Shown here: in pieces, positions 25,443-33,188 of the stretch
Position numbering within the stretch: position 1 is the stretch's first letter
Layout: each line of letters begins with the position of its first letter
Assembly: GCF_900183385.1 (NCBI RefSeq)
Contig: NZ_FXUT01000014.1
Coordinates: 23,246 to 87,245, forward strand
DNA: 64,000 nt
Reading direction: 5' to 3'
Source of the DNA: Listeria costaricensis
GTDB lineage: Bacteria; Bacillota; Bacilli; Lactobacillales; Listeriaceae
Notes under the pieces: model-generated
The model's input: the letters and a program-made list of their open reading frames with translations, nothing else
What the model was told of the DNA's origin: nothing
The model's database searches: none
Made by a program: the position numbers and the translations under genes

Positions 25443-25895
25443 GTGTATGACGATTTGATGAATGAATACGGAGATAAAGTGCCGATTAAAGAAGAAAAAA
25501 TGCCGGCCAAACTCCCGGGTCTTTTTCTCGACGGGATGATTTTTATCGATCAGCAAAGAAGTGCTGCTGAAAAAAGCGGCATCCTGATTGAAGAATTAAT
25601 GCACTGGAAATATTCAGTTGGGAATATCTTTTCACTCGACAACATGGCCAATATCAAACAAGAAAATTTCGCCCGAAAGCGTGGCTACGAGGAATTGGTC
25701 TCCATAGAGGATATCATTACTTGCTTCTATGCCAATATGCGGGAATATTTTGAAGTAGCCGAATATCTCGGTGTGACAGAAGAATTTTTACGGAAGACGG
25801 TCTCCCACTATAAAGAAAAGTTCGGCCCAATGTATCACCATGGCCGTTATATCATTAATTTTGGCAATACAATCGATGTATATAAGAAATATTGA
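25443..25895 (+). CDS. ImmA/IrrE-like metallopeptidase, putative anti-repressor
   Basis: About 150 residues. The segment GILIEELMHWKYSVGNI resembles the zinc-binding helix of phage ImmA-like proteins, in which HExxH often appears as EExxH(H). It lies behind the repressor gene with an AAGGAG site inside the repressor's last codons. The GTG at 25443 is at the proper distance, whereas the GTG at 25434 is too close. ImmA-type enzymes cleave the neighbouring Xre repressor after DNA damage. That role here is inferred from pairing and motif. Confidence 0.75.
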   Translation: MYDDLMNEYGDKVPIKEEKMPAKLPGLFLDGMIFIDQQRSAAEKSGILIEELMHWKYSVGNIFSLDNMANIKQENFARKRGYEELVSIEDIITCFYANMREYFEVAEYLGVTEEFLRKTVSHYKEKFGPMYHHGRYIINFGNTIDVYKKY

Positions 25896-25897
25896 TG

Positions 25898-25936
25898 CTG
25901 CAAAATGACAAATCAGACTCATTTTGCAGTTTTTTT
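25898..25936 (+). terminator. Terminator after the repressor/ImmA pair
   Basis: A perfect 11-bp stem (25898-25908 with 25919-25929) is followed by seven T residues. Confidence 0.9.
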
Positions 25937-26235
25937 GATGAGATAAATCTAACTTAATAAATAACTCGTTTAGTTTTCAGATGATACTACAACACTTAAA
26001 AAACCTAAAATTTATTAAATGTGTCTATTTTGTTACGTTTTCAATTTTATCTGCATTTTATATAATGTAACCAATTATCCTATAAACCATTGCACAAAGC
26101 CAAACCGTTTTATATATATCTGATTTTTCTTTATACTCTGTTTAAAAAACATGTTTTTCTAATCTAATTCTCATTGAAAGTAATATATATAAGGATTATC
26201 CTGATTTAAGAAATTATTTTAACAAGGAGCTAACA
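25937..26235 (+). promoter_or_regulatory. AT-rich upstream region of the LPXTG internalin
   Basis: This 300-base AT-rich stretch has no gene. It must carry the promoter of the internalin at 26236. Several TATAAT-like boxes exist, but no pair with a good -35 stands out. I saw no match to a PrfA box. Confidence 0.4.
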
Positions 26236-28062
26236 ATGAGAAAACTTTTCACTTTATTTTTAATTGCTATTTTTTTATTTACATCTACCGGCCTATGGAC
26301 AACCGCTGTGCATGCAGATGAAACAGCCTCTACAGCAACTGAGGTAAATATTCCTGACCCAGCCTTAAGATCATATTTGAATTCTCTTCTTAAACAGCCA
26401 AGCGACGCTCCGATTACAACGGATCAAATGGCAACAATTACCTCGGTCGATTTATCAGGCAGTACTTATACAGACTTGACCGGACTTGAAACAGCAGTCA
26501 ATCTAACTTATTTAACCATTAGTAACACAAACATTACAACGCTAGCACCCATCCAAAATTTGACCTCGCTCATCAGCTTGACGGTATCAGGCAACAACAT
26601 TACGGATAGCTTTTTTCCTGATTTGAATGGGTTGACAAGCTTGGAATCTATCAGTATCAATAGTCCCAATGTAACCGATGATATTTTCAATACGTTCAAT
26701 CAGTTGCCTAATTTACATGAAGTATATGCGCAAAATTCAATGGGAATCACTGATATTTCTGCATTAGCGTCACTTCCGACTTTAAAAACGTTATTCGTTC
26801 AATTTGACGGAATTGATGATTTCAGACCGCTAAATGATTTTGAAAGTTTCAAAAACGGCTCGCTGCAAACGCTGGCTGCTTATGGACAGAATACCGGACG
26901 CTATTACCCGCATGTCTCACTAAAATCCAGCCAACTAGACTATGACGAAGCGGCTCAAACTCTATATCTGCCCTTCTCAATGATGCCTCATCGCCTTACA
27001 AGCTTTGATGGAACAGTTGCACCATTTACAAAATCAACATCATCCAGCAACACATACGTCGGCTTTAATGATCAGCAAGTGGCCAGTTCTCGTCTGACGA
27101 TCACAAATGATGGGATTACAATCAGCAATGTGACGAAGGAAGAATTTGATGGCCTGACTGAACTCGAATATAATGCTCGCTATGATTTTGCTACTGGAAG
27201 TTATCCTGTTCCTTCAAACATGACGAGTTATGTGATTTCGAGCGGAACTTATGATCAGTATTTCGATATTCGCCATGTCTTAGATCTGACTGCCGACGAA
27301 AGTGTCGACTACAATCAATATGAACCAGTGACTGAGGAGCAGTTCTTACAGGACGTTCATGCTGAAACAGATGACGGCACGCCCGTTCAAAGCGATTTTG
27401 ACCAAGTGGTTGATTTTAACACACCGGGTGAATATACCGTCACATTGACTGCTGAAAATACAGCCGGATTAAAAGCAGATCCCGTGACAGTAAAAGTGAT
27501 CGTTCATGCAAAACCAGTGATTACTGCTGATCCAGCCATCACTTATGAAAAAGATACAACCAAATCAGCCGATGAATTCATGGAAGATGATCATGCTTCC
27601 GTTACTGAAAATGCCCATTTGGTAAGTGATTTTGACGATGTTGTTGATTTATCGACACCAGGTGATTACACGGTCACATGGACTGCCGAAAACGATCGTG
27701 GTCAAAAAGCCGATCCAGTCGAAGTAGTCGTAACCGTGACAGATGCGTCCCCAACGCCTGATCCAGGAACAGACACAGATGATTCAGATAACGATAAAAA
27801 CACAGATATTGTGACGCCAGCACAAGACGATCGGGACACACCGCAAGTAACTACTTCACCTAAAAATGAACAACAATCCGTAACTGTGAAGGAAAAAAGT
27901 CCCTCTTCCTCCCAAACGACAAAAGCCACAGAAACAGAGAAGGCGACTTCCAACAAGCAAGAAGCCTTACCTAAGACAGGCGACTCAGCTAATTGGCCAA
28001 TCGCTGTAACAGGCGCAATGTTAAGCCTCGCTGCTATTGTCCTTCTAAGAAAACGTAAATAA
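26236..28062 (+). CDS. LPXTG-anchored internalin-like protein
   Basis: A 608-residue surface protein. It has a signal peptide (cut near VHADE), an internalin cap (EVNIPDPALRSYLNSLLKQP), irregular leucine-rich repeats to about residue 230, a beta-rich inter-repeat region, and two consecutive Ig-like repeats of about 75 residues (each with a DF..VVD.sTPG.YTVT.TAEN block, about 350-510). A Thr/Asp-rich linker and LPKTG (about 578) with a membrane segment and RKRK end complete it. It should be fixed to the wall by sortase A and act in adhesion. AAGGAG lies at normal distance from the ATG, and a strong terminator follows. Confidence 0.88.
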   Translation: MRKLFTLFLIAIFLFTSTGLWTTAVHADETASTATEVNIPDPALRSYLNSLLKQPSDAPITTDQMATITSVDLSGSTYTDLTGLETAVNLTYLTISNTNITTLAPIQNLTSLISLTVSGNNITDSFFPDLNGLTSLESISINSPNVTDDIFNTFNQLPNLHEVYAQNSMGITDISALASLPTLKTLFVQFDGIDDFRPLNDFESFKNGSLQTLAAYGQNTGRYYPHVSLKSSQLDYDEAAQTLYLPFSMMPHRLTSFDGTVAPFTKSTSSSNTYVGFNDQQVASSRLTITNDGITISNVTKEEFDGLTELEYNARYDFATGSYPVPSNMTSYVISSGTYDQYFDIRHVLDLTADESVDYNQYEPVTEEQFLQDVHAETDDGTPVQSDFDQVVDFNTPGEYTVTLTAENTAGLKADPVTVKVIVHAKPVITADPAITYEKDTTKSADEFMEDDHASVTENAHLVSDFDDVVDLSTPGDYTVTWTAENDRGQKADPVEVVVTVTDASPTPDPGTDTDDSDNDKNTDIVTPAQDDRDTPQVTTSPKNEQQSVTVKEKSPSSSQTTKATETEKATSNKQEALPKTGDSANWPIAVTGAMLSLAAIVLLRKRK

Positions 28063-28070
28063 TCCTTTCC

Positions 28071-28112
28071 ATCCAGCAAAATGACTGTTACAGGTTATTT
28101 TGCTGGATTTTT
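28071..28112 (+). terminator. Terminator after the LPXTG internalin
   Basis: A 14-15-bp stem (28071-28085 with 28094-28108) with a T run, nine bases past the stop codon. Confidence 0.85.
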
Positions 28113-28448
28113 CACGTTTTAATTTTTGTATAAAAAAACACTAATAGGTGATCAAAACTTATCAAACGATTCATTTTTAGTGTTTCTTTTTTAGATTTTA
28201 TAGCTTTATTAACAGAAAGATTGTAGACTAACAACGAAGGGGTTTCCATATCTCTTCAAGCATTTCCCTTTTGGCCGCCAGCCCCCCAACTCCTACTGGT
28301 GGCCTTCCTTTTCTTCCGCCTCCTTTAAAATGTAGTTTTTTTCAATAATTATTGTGTTTATTTTTAAAAATTATAAATATTTATTGCTATCTTTTTAAGA
28401 AAGCGCTATCATGAAGTTGTTAAAAAATCACTTTTAGGAGGAAAGAAA
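28113..28448 (+). promoter_or_regulatory. Upstream region of ald with hairpins and a cre-like site
   Basis: Holds an AAACACTAA/TTAGTGTTT hairpin (about 28134-28186) followed by a T-rich tract, a GC-rich hairpin GGCCGCCAG/CTGGTGGCC (28273-28281 with 28296-28304) followed by pyrimidines, and AGAAAGCGCTATCA at 28398-28411. The last matches the catabolite-responsive element consensus except at its first base. CcpA control of ald is therefore likely. The two hairpins could be terminators or leader elements. Confidence 0.5.
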
Positions 28449-29564
28449 ATGAGAATTGGTGTCGTGAAAGAAATCAAAAACAATGAGAATCGTGTAGGGT
28501 TAACGCCTTATGGAGCAAAGGAACTGGTGGCGCACGGCCATGAAGTACTCGTAGAAAAAAATGCTGGGGCTGGCTCCGGATTTCATGATGAAGAGTACCT
28601 TTCGTTTGGAGCGAAAATAATTGATTCCGCTGCTGATGTTTGGCAGGCTGACATGGTCATCAAAGTCAAGGAACCGCTCAAAGAAGAATATCCCTATTTC
28701 CGTAAAGGTCTGATCCTCTTTACATACCTGCATCTTGCTGCTGAAAAAGAGTTGACGGAAGCCCTTGTTGAAAAAGAAGTCACAGCGATTGCCTATGAAA
28801 CGATCCAACTGCCCGACCGCTCGCTTCCTCTATTGACACCAATGAGTCAAATTGCGGGACGAATGGCTAGTCAGGTTGGGGCTCATTTCCTTGAAAAAGT
28901 CAGCGGCAAAAAAGGGATTCTTTTATCAGGTGTACCCGGCGTGGAACGTGGTATCGTGACGGTTGTTGGCGGCGGTGTGGCTGGTATCAATGCGGCTCGA
29001 ATTGCTATCGGATTAGGCGCAAAGGTCAATATTTTAGACATTAATCCGCTTCGTCTGCAAGAAATCGAGAATATTTTTGGCAATGAAATCAATACGTTAA
29101 TGTCCAATGCTTACAATATCGAAAAAGCAGTGACCGAGGCTGACTTGGTGATCGGTGCCGTCCTCATTCCAGGTGCTAAGGCGCCAAAACTGGTATCTGA
29201 AGCAATGGTCAAGAAAATGAAGCCGGGCAGCGTGCTTGTGGACATTGCCATCGACCAGGGCGGGATTTTTGAAACGACGGACCGAATTACCACGCATGAC
29301 AATCCGACTTATGAAAAACATGGCGTGATCCACTATGCCGTCGCCAATATGCCGGGTGCCGTTCCGAATACTTCCACTTTGGCGCTGACAAACTGCACAC
29401 TTCCTTATGCGGTTATGCTGGCAGATAAAGGCTACCGTGATGCCTGTCTGGCGAATGAACTGCTGCTGAAAGGGATGAATACCTATGCCGGCTTTGTGAC
29501 ATGTGAGCCTGTTGCCGATGCTTTTGGAATGCCTCATAAAGATTTCAAATCACTGATAAATTAA
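28449..29564 (+). CDS. ald: Alanine dehydrogenase
   Basis: A 371-residue NAD-dependent enzyme that converts L-alanine to pyruvate and ammonia. It has the full family length and the catalytic Lys74 (in [11 protein letters not shown]) and His95 (in [12 protein letters not shown]). The nucleotide-binding motif is [20 protein letters not shown], and [20 protein letters not shown] is near the end. AGGAGG lies in front of the ATG. It is followed by an amino-acid permease, so the pair probably imports and deaminates alanine or related amino acids. A cre-like site upstream suggests catabolite repression. Confidence 0.95.
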   Translation: MRIGVVKEIKNNENRVGLTPYGAKELVAHGHEVLVEKNAGAGSGFHDEEYLSFGAKIIDSAADVWQADMVIKVKEPLKEEYPYFRKGLILFTYLHLAAEKELTEALVEKEVTAIAYETIQLPDRSLPLLTPMSQIAGRMASQVGAHFLEKVSGKKGILLSGVPGVERGIVTVVGGGVAGINAARIAIGLGAKVNILDINPLRLQEIENIFGNEINTLMSNAYNIEKAVTEADLVIGAVLIPGAKAPKLVSEAMVKKMKPGSVLVDIAIDQGGIFETTDRITTHDNPTYEKHGVIHYAVANMPGAVPNTSTLALTNCTLPYAVMLADKGYRDACLANELLLKGMNTYAGFVTCEPVADAFGMPHKDFKSLIN

Positions 29565-29599
29565 AATTCATGTTCTTTATTATCTGATTTTTAATTTAC

Positions 29600-29632
29600 A
29601 ATAGACGGAGAATTCGGTGTTCTTCGTCTATT
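29600..29632 (+). terminator. Hairpin between ald and the permease
   Basis: AATAGACG (29600-29607) pairs with CGTCTATT (29625-29632), with no long T run. It may be a weak terminator or an mRNA-processing/stability element that sets different levels of the two genes. Confidence 0.5.
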
Positions 29633-29672
29633 ATTGAATTGACTGCCAAAAATAATCAAAGGAGATCTCACT

Positions 29673-31037
29673 ATGCCGCTTTTCCAAAAGAAAGATTTGA
29701 ATCTCTTATTAGAAAATAGTATCGCGAGAGAAAAAACTTACGGATTGCTCGATCTGGTTTTACTCGGAGTGGGTGCTATTATTGGTACAGGCATTTTGGT
29801 ATTAACAGGCATCATCGCCGCAACGGATGCAGGGCCTGCTGTTGTTGTATCTTTCATTATTTCGGCCATTGCCGCGACGATCATTGGGCTTTGTTACGCA
29901 GAAGTCTCTTCTTCCATTCCTTGTTCGGGCAGCATTTATGGCTATGCCTGGGTCGTACTGGGCCAATTTCCGGCTCACTTGCTCGGCTGGACGATGATTG
30001 GTGTCTACATTTTGACCGCTGCGACTGTTGCCAATGGTTGGACGGGTTATTTTAATGCTTTACTGCTCGATTTTCATATTACGCTTCCCGAAGAGCTGCT
30101 TCATACGCCCATTCAAGGCGGCTTAATCAACTTGCCATCCGTTATAATCGTACTGGTCATCTCATTTCTGCTGACACGTGGCAGCAAGGAGAGCAAAATG
30201 GTCAATAATATGATGGTTCTGATCAAATTGGTCATTATCACTTTGTTTATTGTCGTCGGTGTTTTCTATGTGGAGCCGGGCAACTGGACGCCGTTTGCAC
30301 CATTTGGCGTACAGGGAATCTTTGCCGGGGCGGCGACGGCCTTCTTTTCTTTCCTAGGCTTCGACGCACTCGCTACCACGGCGGAGGAGGTCAAGGACGT
30401 GCAGAAAACCTTGCCGAAAGCGATCATTCTGTCGGTGCTTGTGGCAACAACGCTCTATGTAGCTGTCTGCCTGATTATGACCGGCATGATGAAATACACC
30501 TTTTTGGACGTACCAGAGGCCATGACTTTTGTGATGAAAGTTGCTGGTCAGGATGTGGTCGCGGCGATTATTGCAGCCGGCTCGGTCATTGGCATTCTGG
30601 CAGTAATCCTCGCCTTCATTCTTGGGTCATCCAACATCATCATGTCCATGGGGCGCGGCGGCTTCTTACCGAAAACCTTTTCGACCATGAATAAAAAATA
30701 TCAAAGTCCGAACCGCGCGATCTGGACGGTTGGCATTTTAACGGCGGTTTTCTCCGGGCTGATGGATGTCAAGTCGCTGGCAAACTTGGCCAATATCGGC
30801 TCGCTGATTGCCTTTGCAGTGATTTGCTTTATTGTAATCCGTTTTCGGCAGACGCACCCTGATGTTAAAAGGGATTTCAAAGTGCCCTTCACGCCGCTAG
30901 TGCCCATTCTTGGGATCGCCATCTGCCTTTTCCTCGTCGCCAATCTGGATGCCATGAGCTGGGTCGTCTTTCTGATATGGCTTTTGCTTGGCACGCTCTT
31001 CTATTTCACCTATTCAAAAAAACATATCGAAAATTGA
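29673..31037 (+). CDS. APC-family amino-acid permease (YfnA-like)
   Basis: A 454-residue transporter with twelve hydrophobic segments. The first has the APC signature LGVGAIIGTGILVLTGIIAA (substrate-binding GxG loop), and TM6 carries FFSFLGFDALATTAEEVKDV. The closest type is the YfnA/CAT group of Bacillus permeases, which are cation- or proton-coupled amino-acid importers. It stands 108 bases behind ald, so alanine or a convertible amino acid is a reasonable substrate, but this is inference. AAAGGAG precedes the ATG. Confidence 0.85.
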   Translation: MPLFQKKDLNLLLENSIAREKTYGLLDLVLLGVGAIIGTGILVLTGIIAATDAGPAVVVSFIISAIAATIIGLCYAEVSSSIPCSGSIYGYAWVVLGQFPAHLLGWTMIGVYILTAATVANGWTGYFNALLLDFHITLPEELLHTPIQGGLINLPSVIIVLVISFLLTRGSKESKMVNNMMVLIKLVIITLFIVVGVFYVEPGNWTPFAPFGVQGIFAGAATAFFSFLGFDALATTAEEVKDVQKTLPKAIILSVLVATTLYVAVCLIMTGMMKYTFLDVPEAMTFVMKVAGQDVVAAIIAAGSVIGILAVILAFILGSSNIIMSMGRGGFLPKTFSTMNKKYQSPNRAIWTVGILTAVFSGLMDVKSLANLANIGSLIAFAVICFIVIRFRQTHPDVKRDFKVPFTPLVPILGIAICLFLVANLDAMSWVVFLIWLLLGTLFYFTYSKKHIEN

Positions 31038-31262
31038 TCCACTCAATAACGATTCAAAATATCAATACGGGCGGTACGAGGATATTTTCAAATGTGTGGA
31101 CGGTCATGCTGAATACGGCGCGGGGTACCTCCTCCATTCAGCGTTTGCCGCAATCCCCCAAATGGCTGGAGGCAGAACTGCTCAGCTTCACGATCATTCT
31201 GGAAAACGGAAAGCTGGAAACTTTTCCGGCACCAACTTGGATAATTTTACATGTGGATCGCT
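31038..31262 (+). other. Stretch with a possible decayed reading frame
   Basis: No gene here has a proper start and ribosome binding site. One frame gives a protein-like stretch (RIFSNVWTVMLNTARGTSSI and LLSFTIILENGKLETF) that ends at about 31264, in front of a hairpin. It may be a remnant, or chance. I recognise no family. Confidence 0.2.
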
Positions 31263-31300
31263 AACAAAAGCCACTCGTGAGAACGGGTGGTTTGTTCTGT
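31263..31300 (+). terminator. Probable terminator of the ald-permease transcript
   Basis: An AACAAA..CCAC.CGT arm (31263-31278) pairs with ACGGGTGGTTTGTT (31283-31296), allowing a two-base bulge. The T tail is weak. Confidence 0.5.
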
Positions 31301-31412
31301 TGTGCCAATTGGTCGGCTGCTACCCTCATCAGTTGCATCCATTGAAAACCTATAAAATTTGAACACTCCCTGACAAATTCTCATGAACTTCTTAACTAAT
31401 TAATAGTAGATT

Positions 31413-31544
31413 CTTAACTTGAAAGGTTAAGATGAATATATCAAATGAAACCAATCATTTTTTACTCCCTTTTTTAATGATTGATTTCCAAACTCCCTTT
31501 TTTGACCAATGCGGTTTACTCCCTTTTTCCACATTGGTTTTTTT
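31413..31544 (+). ncRNA. LhrC-family-like small RNA, copy A
   Basis: Hairpin 1 has stem AATCATT (31453-31459) with AATGATT (31476-31482) and a loop that carries ACTCCC (31464-31469). A single-stranded linker follows with a second ACTCCC (31492-31497). A terminator hairpin, ACCAATGCGG (31505-31514) with CCACATTGGT (31529-31538), has a third ACTCCC (31518-31523) in its loop, then a T run. Three CU-rich motifs in loop, linker and terminator loop are the known design of LhrC RNAs of Listeria, which pair with ribosome binding sites of surface-protein mRNAs. The 5' end is approximate; TAATAG (31401-31406) is a possible -10 box. Confidence 0.7.
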
Positions 31545-31646
31545 ATTGCCTGAAAACAGCTGGGTGAGAAAAACTTTTATAGAATCTCATAGAACTTTCA
31601 TGAAAAACACTCTGAAATCTCGTCTAATCTGGTTAATATATAGTCA

Positions 31647-31753
31647 TAAGCTAACAACAAGCAAACATTTTCATTTTTCCCCTATTAAATGAAAATCCCA
31701 AACTCCCTTTTTGGCCGATGTGGTTTACTCCCTTTTTCCACATCGGTTTTTTT
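31647..31753 (+). ncRNA. LhrC-family-like small RNA, copy B
   Basis: Same architecture as copy A. Hairpin 1 has a perfect ten-base stem ATTTTCATTT (31667-31676) with AAATGAAAAT (31687-31696) and a loop with TCCCC. The linker carries ACTCCC (31702-31707). A perfect nine-base terminator stem, CCGATGTGG (31715-31723) with CCACATCGG (31738-31746), holds ACTCCC (31727-31732) in the loop and is followed by seven T. The terminator half is nearly identical to copy A. From a start near 31647 (TAATAT at 31634-31639 as -10) the RNA would be about 107 nt, close to LhrC size. Confidence 0.75.
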
Positions 31754-31793
31754 GTTGTCTTTTTTAATCTCCATAATGGTTCAACTGCAGTCA

Positions 31794-31833
31794 AAAACGC
31801 CTTTTCCTACTTTGGAAAAGACGTTTTTTAAAT
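31794..31833. terminator. Bidirectional terminator-like hairpin
   Basis: AAAAACG.CTTTTCC pairs with GGAAAAG.CGTTTTTT. A/T runs on both sides could end transcription from either strand, between the small RNAs and the convergent LRR gene. Confidence 0.75.
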
Positions 31834-31931
31834 GAGATGAATTGGCCCGTTGCGGCTATCTAATCACCCGGTCTCATCTCGATTGGATAAGCTCTTAGGG
31901 ATAGAAAGTGCCATTGGACCTTTTCTAGGCT

Positions 31932-32915
31932 TTATTCAACTGTAATTTCAATTGTATAGTTTCCTGAAACATAATGACTGTAGCGATCCATTACTTGGTA
32001 GATCAGTTCATGCGTCCCGGGCGTCAGCTCTTCTGTTGGCAGAGCGACATAGTAAGTACTGGGATCCACTGGAGCCCAACCGTGCACAGCTCCGTCAATA
32101 TTCACATTGGACATTATACCACCCTCTACCGCCTCGTATTGTGCACCGATTGGGTTGTAAATAGACACTGAGTCTCCTTGTTGAATTGTGATTGGTGCAT
32201 ACGTATAGGTTTCATCTAATGCGACTACCGGATAACCCGAATCTTCACTATAAGTAAACTGTGTCGGAACACTGATAATGTGGTTCCCCGTCAAATCCAT
32301 TTCGCCAATATGCACCAAATTAGGCCAGGCATCTAATGGCAAATCGGTGATATTGCAATTTGCCAGGCTGACTCCCTGTAATTGCTCCATTCCATTCAAT
32401 GTCGGATAGCCACTGCTGAAATCATTTTGATGTAAATCTAGTTCGACCAAGTTCGGATAATTGGCATCTGGGAATGATGTGATCTGACAGATAGGCATTT
32501 CCATTTGTTCCAATGCAGGGAAGGCACTTGATAAGTCCGGCATTGCGCCCACATTTCCTGATTCTACTGAGAAAAACGTGACGTTTGGAAATACTTCATT
32601 ATTAAATAAAGCAAGTTGTTCACCTGTCAACGCTTCCCCTTGCATTCCTAATTCCGTTACCGCATCCAAATCTGCTTGTGTAATGATATCATTTACTGTA
32701 TCTTTATGCGTGGCATTTCGCACCCAATCGGCAATCTCTTCATCAGGAAAAGCCTCAATAATTGGCGCTGGCAACGGTACGGTCTCATTCACCTGTACGG
32801 CAGAGGCGGTGCTCGAATAATCTTCCGCAGTTTTTTCCGAGGCAGAGACGATTTGCGGGGTAGTAAGCACTAGCGCAATCCCTAATGCCCCCAAAATAAT
32901 TTTATACTTTTTCAT
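31932..32915 (-). CDS. Secreted internalin-like LRR protein
   Basis: A 327-residue protein. It has a signal peptide (to about IVSASEKT), an internalin cap region (IIEAFPDEEIADWVRNATHK), leucine-rich repeats at about 95-215 (for example YPNLVELDLHQNDFSSGYPT), and a C-terminal Ig-like domain (about 220-327, ending YSHYVSGNYTIEITVE). There is no LPXTG, WxL or other anchor, so it is probably released. The repeats are irregular, with several 'YPTLNG/DLPLDAWPNL' units. AAGGAAGGAG precedes the ATG. Adhesion or host-protein binding is the family role; a specific target is unknown. Confidence 0.8.
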   Translation of the reverse strand: MKKYKIILGALGIALVLTTPQIVSASEKTAEDYSSTASAVQVNETVPLPAPIIEAFPDEEIADWVRNATHKDTVNDIITQADLDAVTELGMQGEALTGEQLALFNNEVFPNVTFFSVESGNVGAMPDLSSAFPALEQMEMPICQITSFPDANYPNLVELDLHQNDFSSGYPTLNGMEQLQGVSLANCNITDLPLDAWPNLVHIGEMDLTGNHIISVPTQFTYSEDSGYPVVALDETYTYAPITIQQGDSVSIYNPIGAQYEAVEGGIMSNVNIDGAVHGWAPVDPSTYYVALPTEELTPGTHELIYQVMDRYSHYVSGNYTIEITVE

Positions 32916-33090
32916 CTTTTAAAAACTCCTTCCTTTTTTATTTAGGTTACTAAAAGAAACGCCTGCCAGCTGAAAAAGCCTCAATTTTGAACATTGAAGC
33001 TCCGAAAAATTTCTTTCATTTTAAAAAATGCATCCCCTGCCACACTGGTGATTTTTAACGCTATTAAGAATCAGCTACGGATGAAAGCTA

Positions 33091-33158
33091 AAAAACCAAA
33101 AAGCAAGTAATGGCTTTCCGGCTCAATAGAGGGAATTCCTACATGCTTTTTGGTTTTT
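33091..33158. terminator. Long hairpin between two LRR genes
   Basis: A perfect 15-bp inverted repeat AAAAACCAAAAAGCA/TGCTTTTTGGTTTTT (33091-33105 with 33144-33158). On the minus strand it lies behind the WxL internalin and ends in T residues, so it is the likely terminator of that gene. Confidence 0.75.
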
Positions 33159-33188
33159 TTAATAGTCTCTCTGATATTTGTTCATTAT

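Noticed and set aside
13616..25895. Full prophage
   Set aside because: Tail, baseplate and lysis genes are complete, but no integrase, replication, terminase, portal, capsid or attachment repeats were found, which fits a tailocin.
30988..31362. 124-codon frame past the permease gene
   Set aside because: It starts inside the permease in another frame, has no RBS and runs through a terminator hairpin.
31486..31757. CRISPR-like repeats suggested by repeated ACTCCCTTTTT
   Set aside because: Only two long units, with terminator hairpins and no regular spacers. The pattern is explained by two related small RNAs. No CRISPR array was seen anywhere in the window.
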